From Ottowia sp. (GTDB lineage Bacteria > Pseudomonadota > Gammaproteobacteria > Burkholderiales > Burkholderiaceae_C), in NCBI GenBank assembly GCA_023228705.1, contig JALOAS010000027.1, positions 1 to 33,362 on the forward strand: a stretch of 33,362 bases of DNA, in the 5' to 3' direction. The first letter of the stretch is position 1, and each line of letters opens with the position of its first letter. The translations under genes were made by a program, and so were the position numbers. Positions 28,636 to 33,362 of this stretch are shown here, one piece after another. The notes below the pieces were generated by a model. That model searched no databases and was not told the DNA's origin. It was given only the letters and a program-made list of their open reading frames with translations.

Positions 28636-28817
28636 GCAGACGGCTTCCCGCCAGCGGCCGTAGAAGGGTTGCCGGGCATGGCCTTGTCCAGAATGCGCGC
28701 GAGGCCGCGCGCCTTGAGTTGTTCAGCGGTGCGCGCGCTGACGGCGAAGCGTTGGCCGCGCCGGCGCGCGCCGTCGTGATCGAAGCCCCGCAGGGCCTCC
28801 ACGTTGATCAGTGACAT
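28446..28817 (-). CDS. Small head-region protein with overprinted Pro/Ala-rich tail, 123 aa
   Basis: Residues ~1-48 (SLINVEALRGFDHDG, SARTAEQLKARGLARI) form a compact domain that often follows major capsid genes. The remaining ~75 residues are Pro/Ala/Ser-rich, as expected when another frame constrains the sequence; here it is the DUF115-like frame shifted by -1. AAGGA lies 12 bases before the ATG. Confidence 0.65.
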   Translation of the reverse strand: MSLINVEALRGFDHDGARRRGQRFAVSARTAEQLKARGLARILDKAMPGNPSTAAGGKPSALPAAPASQPTTAKRSGRGAKKQTPAPPTAPAPVASSSPTPHSAPAPGPMSSTPSTGPGGTLI

Positions 28818-28840
28818 GGTGTCGTGTCCTTCATGGGCGA

Positions 28841-28856
28841 GGCGCCCGAAGGCGCC
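28841..28856 (-). other. Intergenic hairpin after the major capsid gene
   Basis: GGCGCC, loop TTCG on the sense strand, GGCGCC. It lies between the capsid gene stop (28870) and the next start (28817). No T-run follows; likely an mRNA stabiliser or processing element rather than a terminator. Confidence 0.55.
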
Positions 28857-28869
28857 CCGCCCTGCCCGA

Positions 28870-30267
28870 TCAGGAGCTGGCCGGCGGCGTGCTCGACGCC
28901 GGGGTGCTGGACGGCGGCGCCGGGTGCACGCCGCTGAAGTCGCCCGCCACGAAGGCCTCGGGCCGGTACACGGTCAAACCCACGCGCTCTTCGCACAGGA
29001 TGGTGACCATGTTCTTCACGAAGTTGTCGCGGTCCTGGTTGCTGACCGTGATGTTCGCGTCCTCGCGGTCCCAGCCCTGCGCGCCCAGCGAGAACGCGCC
29101 GGTCAGGAACTCGCCCGCGTCCATGGCCTGGGTGCTGACCACCGGCCGGCCCCACAGGCCCGGCGCCGCCAGGCCGCGGGGCGTGGCGAACAGGTAGGCG
29201 TTGTCCTCGGTCTTCGTCAGCTCGATCTGCGTCCAGTCGATCGGGTTGAGCACGATGCCGTCGGAGCTGTACTCGGCCAGCTCGACCTGCAGCAGCGCAA
29301 TGCGCAGGCGGTCGATCATGGTCTCGGCCTGCACGGCCACGCCCGGGTTCACGTAGGCGGTGGCCTGCGTCAGGATGCCGTTGAGGTTCAGGCCCAGGCC
29401 GCTGCCCTTGAGCAGCTGCGCCTCTTCCTTGACCTTCAGGCCGTACAGCAGCCGGCCGTCGATGTAGCTCTGCAGCATCGCCACATCGGCCAGCACCTGC
29501 TTGGACGCACGGATGTAATGCGCGATGGTGATCACCGGCGCGGTGTCCAGGTCGAACGTCAGATCCGACTCCGGCTTCGGATTGCTCGGGTTCTCGGCCA
29601 CCGGCGCGGCGTTGTTCGTGAAGCCGGCCTCGCGCACGTACTCGATGCTGTTGCTGCTGGTGGTACCCCAGTTGAGCAGGTCGCGCAGGAACAGCCGCTG
29701 GTTCGGCGGCACGATGATGCCGGGCACGCGGTGCGGCTGGATCAGATCGCCCGCCGAGCCCGCGCCGCTGGTGACGGCGGCATGGATGCTGCCAACTTTC
29801 ACGGCCACCGCGCCGCGCATGCTGGCGTTGAAGCCGGTAATGGCCTCGTTCTCCACCACCATTTGGCCCAGCGACTTGGCCGAGCCGGGCATGCCGCCGC
29901 CGTTTTGCATCTTGGCGATGACCTGCTCCATGGCCTTGTGCGCGGCCTGCAGCTCGCTCTGCGCGGTCAGCAGCTTGTCGACCTCGGCCTTCGTCTCGGC
30001 CGAGAGCTGCGAGTGGGCCTTCAGCTCCTTCTCCGCTTTCTCGGCGTAGGCCTTGAGGTCGTCGCCCACCTTTTTCAGGTCGGCCTGCACCTGCTTGTAC
30101 TCGGCCTCCACGGTGGTGCCGGCCATGCCCAGCATGGACAGGCCCGCCAGCACATCGGTATGGGCGGCGAAGAAGCCGGCGACGTCCAGGCCTGCGGCCT
30201 GCGCACCGAGCGAAACGGCTGCCAGGGCCAGGGCGGCCACGCGCAGAATGGATTGGGTTTTCTTCAT
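28870..30267 (-). CDS. HK97-type major capsid protein
   Basis: 465 residues from ATG 30267, with AAAGGA upstream; an extension to 30384 is unsupported. A coiled-coil delta domain (~55-125, QVQADLKKVGDDLKAYAEKAE) is followed by the HK97 fold: GDLIQPHRVPGIIVPPNQ, LRDLLNW, ITIAHYIRASKQVLADV and a domain ending near FSGVHP. The first ~25 residues (MKKTQSILRVAALALAAVSLGAQA) look like a Sec signal peptide, unexpected for a capsid protein. The protease upstream should remove the delta domain, and with it this segment, during prohead maturation. Confidence 0.93.
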   Translation of the reverse strand: MKKTQSILRVAALALAAVSLGAQAAGLDVAGFFAAHTDVLAGLSMLGMAGTTVEAEYKQVQADLKKVGDDLKAYAEKAEKELKAHSQLSAETKAEVDKLLTAQSELQAAHKAMEQVIAKMQNGGGMPGSAKSLGQMVVENEAITGFNASMRGAVAVKVGSIHAAVTSGAGSAGDLIQPHRVPGIIVPPNQRLFLRDLLNWGTTSSNSIEYVREAGFTNNAAPVAENPSNPKPESDLTFDLDTAPVITIAHYIRASKQVLADVAMLQSYIDGRLLYGLKVKEEAQLLKGSGLGLNLNGILTQATAYVNPGVAVQAETMIDRLRIALLQVELAEYSSDGIVLNPIDWTQIELTKTEDNAYLFATPRGLAAPGLWGRPVVSTQAMDAGEFLTGAFSLGAQGWDREDANITVSNQDRDNFVKNMVTILCEERVGLTVYRPEAFVAGDFSGVHPAPPSSTPASSTPPASS

Positions 30268-30280
30268 GATCGAATTCCTT

Positions 30281-31159
30281 TCAACGGGTTGGGAGGATGG
30301 ATGCCAGCGACGCCGAGAGGGCGCGTGCCTGGCCGGTTGCTGCAAAGTCGGCCTGACGGCCGCGCCCGGTGGGATCGCCCTCACCGCCGCCGGCGGGATC
30401 TCCCGCGCCGGCTTTGAATTCGCTGATGAGGCGCATGGCCTCGCTCTTGGGCATGCCGCTGGCGCGCAGCGCCGCCTCCAGGCGTCGTGCCGCGTGGGCC
30501 TGCGCCTTGGCCTCGCCCTGTTTCACCTGGTCGGAGGGCAGCAGCTCGTCCGCGAAGCCCTGCTCGATGGCCGAGCTGCCGCCGATCCAGCTCTCGGCGT
30601 CCATCAGCTTGGCCATGGCCTTGTTCTCGGCGCCGGTACGGGCCGCGTAGATGTCGGCCATCGCCGCGTCGAACGGCTCCAGCCAGTCGGCCAGCTCGCG
30701 ATAATCGTTGCGGTTGCCGGCCGCGATGACCCAGGCGTTGTGGATCATCAGGAAGCCGGCGCGCGCGATCTGCACCGTGTCGCCGGCCATGGCCACGACC
30801 GACGCCGCCGAGGCGGCCAGGCTCAGCACTTTCACGGTTACATGGCCCTCGTGCTCGCGCAGCAGGCTATAGATCGCCAGGCCCTCGAACATGTCGCCGC
30901 CCGGGCTGTTGATGTTCACGGTGACCGGGCCCGGGCCCAGCGCGCGCAGCGCGGCGGCCACGCGCCGCGCCGTCACGCCGTCGCCCGTCCACCAGTCGTA
31001 GCCGATGACGTCCATCACGCTGATGGTCCGCTCCTGTTCGCCCTCGGCCGCCGCTTGGACGCCCGGCTGCCAGCGGTCGAAGGCCGCCGGCAGGATCTCG
31101 CTGCGCACGCTGGCGCTCGGCCTGCCCGTCGGGGCGGCCGGAAGAGTTTTCAGGCTCAT
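30281..31159 (-). CDS. ClpP-like prohead maturation protease
   Basis: 292 residues. Catalytic triad pattern of the S14/ClpP-like phage proteases: NSPGGD (~84-89), S117 in LAASAASVVAMAG, H140 in MIHNAW and D187 in LMDAESW. C-terminal ~100 residues are helical and probably scaffold-like. Expected to cut the capsid delta domain. One base separates it from the portal gene stop. Confidence 0.93.
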   Translation of the reverse strand: MSLKTLPAAPTGRPSASVRSEILPAAFDRWQPGVQAAAEGEQERTISVMDVIGYDWWTGDGVTARRVAAALRALGPGPVTVNINSPGGDMFEGLAIYSLLREHEGHVTVKVLSLAASAASVVAMAGDTVQIARAGFLMIHNAWVIAAGNRNDYRELADWLEPFDAAMADIYAARTGAENKAMAKLMDAESWIGGSSAIEQGFADELLPSDQVKQGEAKAQAHAARRLEAALRASGMPKSEAMRLISEFKAGAGDPAGGGEGDPTGRGRQADFAATGQARALSASLASILPTR

Positions 31160-31160
31160 G

Positions 31161-32480
31161 TCAGTCCTTCGTAGGTTCGGGGTCGTTCACCCCGAGAAAG
31201 CCGCGCAGCGCGGCGCGCGCGGCGTTGGCATCGCTCTGCTGGCCCAGGCCATCCAGCGTCGTCATGGCGCTCTGCACCGTCAGCACCGCGGCATTGCCGC
31301 CCATGGGCTCCCGGTCCTCGAGCTCGCGCACCTCGTCGCGGGTCAGCACGCCGTTGTTGACCATCGCGGTGTAGAACGCAGCGCGGCCGGCGCTGTCGCC
31401 GCGCAGCAGGCCCTCGACGCTGAATTTCGGGTAGAAGCGCAACCGCTCGGCCGGCGTGAGCAGGTCCTTGGCCACCGACTGCTCGATGCGCGTGAGCCAG
31501 GGCCGCAGCGTGTAGGTCAGGAAGCCGATCGTCTGCTGCTCGATGCCTGTACCCCAGCTGGTCGACTTCTCGCTGTGGCCCACCATGAACGGCGGCACAC
31601 GGAACCAGCGGCAGATCTCTTCCACGCTGAAGCCCCGGCTCTCCAGCAGTTGCGCGTCGTCAGGGTTGATGCCCAGGCTCTTGGCCTCGATGCCGCCCTC
31701 CAGCAAAGGCGCCTGGCCCATGCGAATGCGCTCGCCGATGTTCTTGTGGAACTCGTCGCGCTGTGGTTGCTTCAGCCACTCCTTGATGGTGTAGAACAAG
31801 CTCTGCAGTCGCCCACCGGTGAACGTGCGTGTGGCGAACTTCTCCGCCGACATCGCATTCCCGAACACCACAGATCCGTACCGGATCGCGCTCACGCCGC
31901 TCTTGCCGTCCAGGCTGAAGCCTGGCACCGTCCAGACCCGCTCGGCCGGGATGACGCGCTGCAGGCCCGTGTCCTCGGTGTAGCGCCAGTCCAGCACCCG
32001 CTGACCCTGGCGCCGGTTCGGCCACAGGCGCTCGGGCGCCAGGAACTCCAGCCCCACCACACGGCCGTTGTACAGCAGCTTCTCGGCCCGGCCTGCGCCA
32101 CGCAGCAGCATCGCTGCCACCATGCTCTCCCAGAACACCGCCGCTGTCGCGTCGGGGTTCGGGATGTCGTGCAGCACACCGTGCAGCGGATGCTGCGGCG
32201 CGTAACGCCGTCCGGCGCCCACGCGCTCATGCATGCCGATGGGCAGCGTGGCGATGGTCTCGCTGATCAGCCTCACGCAGGCCCACACCGCCGAGAGCTG
32301 CATGGCTGTGCGCGGCGTCACGCTCACGCCGTCCAGATCGACGCCGAACACGTCGGCGCTGCCGGTGGCATCGCTGATGCTGGCCGACTTCGTCGCCATG
32401 GCCTTGACGGCTGAGGGCACGGCGCGCAGCGCGCCCCATGCCGCCCGCAGCCGGCCAGGCTGGCGAAGTGTTTGTGCCAT
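31161..32480 (-). CDS. HK97-type portal protein
   Basis: 439 residues. Recognisable pieces: MQLSAVWACVRLISETIATLPI (~60-81), HPLHGVLHDIPNP, and the C-terminal ICRWFRVPPFMVGHSEKSTSW followed by WLTRIEQSV, all typical of this family. It forms the dodecameric ring through which DNA is packaged. Length is in the normal range. Confidence 0.96.
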   Translation of the reverse strand: MAQTLRQPGRLRAAWGALRAVPSAVKAMATKSASISDATGSADVFGVDLDGVSVTPRTAMQLSAVWACVRLISETIATLPIGMHERVGAGRRYAPQHPLHGVLHDIPNPDATAAVFWESMVAAMLLRGAGRAEKLLYNGRVVGLEFLAPERLWPNRRQGQRVLDWRYTEDTGLQRVIPAERVWTVPGFSLDGKSGVSAIRYGSVVFGNAMSAEKFATRTFTGGRLQSLFYTIKEWLKQPQRDEFHKNIGERIRMGQAPLLEGGIEAKSLGINPDDAQLLESRGFSVEEICRWFRVPPFMVGHSEKSTSWGTGIEQQTIGFLTYTLRPWLTRIEQSVAKDLLTPAERLRFYPKFSVEGLLRGDSAGRAAFYTAMVNNGVLTRDEVRELEDREPMGGNAAVLTVQSAMTTLDGLGQQSDANAARAALRGFLGVNDPEPTKD

Positions 32481-32492
32481 CGGTTCGTCCAG

Positions 32493-33362
32493 TTATGAGT
32501 TCATGATGGCTGGCGCGGAGAAAAACCCGTTCATATCGCCATCACCATCCGTTTGCAGTGCCCGGCCCAGCGCCATCAACATGGCAATCGGGCCGTCGAT
32601 CTTGTTCTCCGGCCGCTCCTTCGTCGGCTGCCGTAGTTCGTTGAACTTGCTCACCTTGACCACCAGGTTGCTGACCATCCAGGTCATCACCGGGTTACCG
32701 TCGTGCGCCAGCTGCTGCTCGAGCACCAGGTTCTCGACCTGGATCAACGGCGGCGTGAAGAACAGCGCACGCTGCGCGATCTCCACCAGCGGCAGGCCGT
32801 CCTCGATCAGCTTGCCGGCGAAGTACATCGACAGCGCTGGGTCGAAGGCGATCTCCTGCACGTCGAAATCCCGGCAGAGGTCTCGCAGGTCATCGGCCAC
32901 CACGTCGAAGTCGGTCAGATCACCGTCGGTGACCTGCACATACCCCTGCCGCGCCCACCCGCTCAAGTGCGCGTTGCCGCTTTCCTGTATCGCCAGCTCG
33001 TTCAGATACAGACGTGTGCACACATGCCATACGCCGTCGACCCGGAACACCAGGCACACAGCCGCGAAGTCCTTCTTCTGCGCCAGGTCCAGCCCGATCC
33101 AGGCCTTGGCGCCGTGGTACGGCGACAGGTCGCGCAGCGCGGGGTTCGCGCAGCGGTCCCAGGCCCGCATGTCCATCCAGGGCGACTCGCCCGACACCCA
33201 CACGTTGAGCCGCTTTGTCAGGAAGTTGCTCATGGCCGACGGCATCGCTTCGGCCTTGCGGGCCTGCGCCGCCATCTCGTCGGGCATCACAGACACGCCC
33301 CAGTTCGGATTCGCCTTCGCCCAGCTCGCCGGCGAGAACGGGTCGTCGCCTTCGTCGCTCGT
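32493..33362 (-). CDS. terL: Terminase large subunit, C-terminal part (cut by window edge)
   Basis: 289 residues visible, open to the right edge; the N-terminal ATPase domain lies outside. DDPFSPASWAKANPN belongs to the linker before the nuclease. The RNase H-like nuclease domain shows IGLDLAQKKDFAAV with its first catalytic Asp, EIAFDPALSMYFAGKL, and NKIDGPIAMLMALGRA with the terminal catalytic Asp. It cuts concatemeric DNA and drives packaging into proheads. Confidence 0.94.
   Translation of the reverse strand, partial: TSDEGDDPFSPASWAKANPNWGVSVMPDEMAAQARKAEAMPSAMSNFLTKRLNVWVSGESPWMDMRAWDRCANPALRDLSPYHGAKAWIGLDLAQKKDFAAVCLVFRVDGVWHVCTRLYLNELAIQESGNAHLSGWARQGYVQVTDGDLTDFDVVADDLRDLCRDFDVQEIAFDPALSMYFAGKLIEDGLPLVEIAQRALFFTPPLIQVENLVLEQQLAHDGNPVMTWMVSNLVVKVSKFNELRQPTKERPENKIDGPIAMLMALGRALQTDGDGDMNGFFSAPAIMNS

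Noticed and set aside
28804..30417. 537-codon plus-strand frame opposite the capsid gene
   Set aside because: Antisense to the HK97 capsid gene, Arg/His/Gln-rich, no ribosome site.

Overview
The window is a GC-rich stretch of a temperate, tailed double-stranded DNA phage (Caudoviricetes). HK97-type head genes, tail tube, frameshifted tail chaperones and a 1,497-residue tape measure suggest a long flexible tail (siphovirus morphology). Base composition and protein character suggest a betaproteobacterial host, probably Burkholderiales/Comamonadaceae; that is inference, since no host gene is recognisable in the window.

Layout. Bases 1-1389 hold small early genes on both strands, with shuffled direct repeats. 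Around 1384-1447 is an immunity switch: divergent Cro-like (minus) and CI-like (plus) genes with copies of a 10-bp operator, AACCATAGTT, which recurs at 2430-2462. Bases 1909-3419 contain two minus-strand membrane genes that look like morons. Bases 3456-9335 are a tightly coupled plus-strand operon of small unknown genes plus a very long ParB-like protein, ending in a small helix-turn-helix protein that overlaps the 3' end of a tyrosine integrase (9306-10298, minus). A probable attP lies at about 10391-10475, and a terminator for leftward transcription at 10533-10568.

From 33362 leftward to 10607 almost everything is one minus-strand late region. In transcription order: terminase large subunit (cut by the window edge), portal, ClpP-like prohead protease, major capsid protein, connector and completion genes, tail tube, chaperones G/GT, tape measure, tail tip and fibre genes, lysis genes, a diversity-generating retroelement (DGR), then spanins and a lipoprotein. 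attP sits between the late genes and int/early genes. This is virion gene order, so the sequence looks like a free or circularised phage genome rather than an integrated prophage bounded by attL and attR.

The highlight is the complete DGR at 12082-15439: variable protein with a C-terminal variable repeat (VR), accessory protein Avd, template repeat (TR) and reverse transcriptase, in the same order as in Bordetella phage BPP-1. TR and VR align without gaps over 118 bp with 12 differences, 11 of them at adenines of the sense-strand TR. This is the signature of adenine-directed mutagenic retrohoming and implies diversification of a receptor-binding tail protein. The VR-bearing protein also appears to have an Ig/FCCH-like module inserted in its lectin-like fold.
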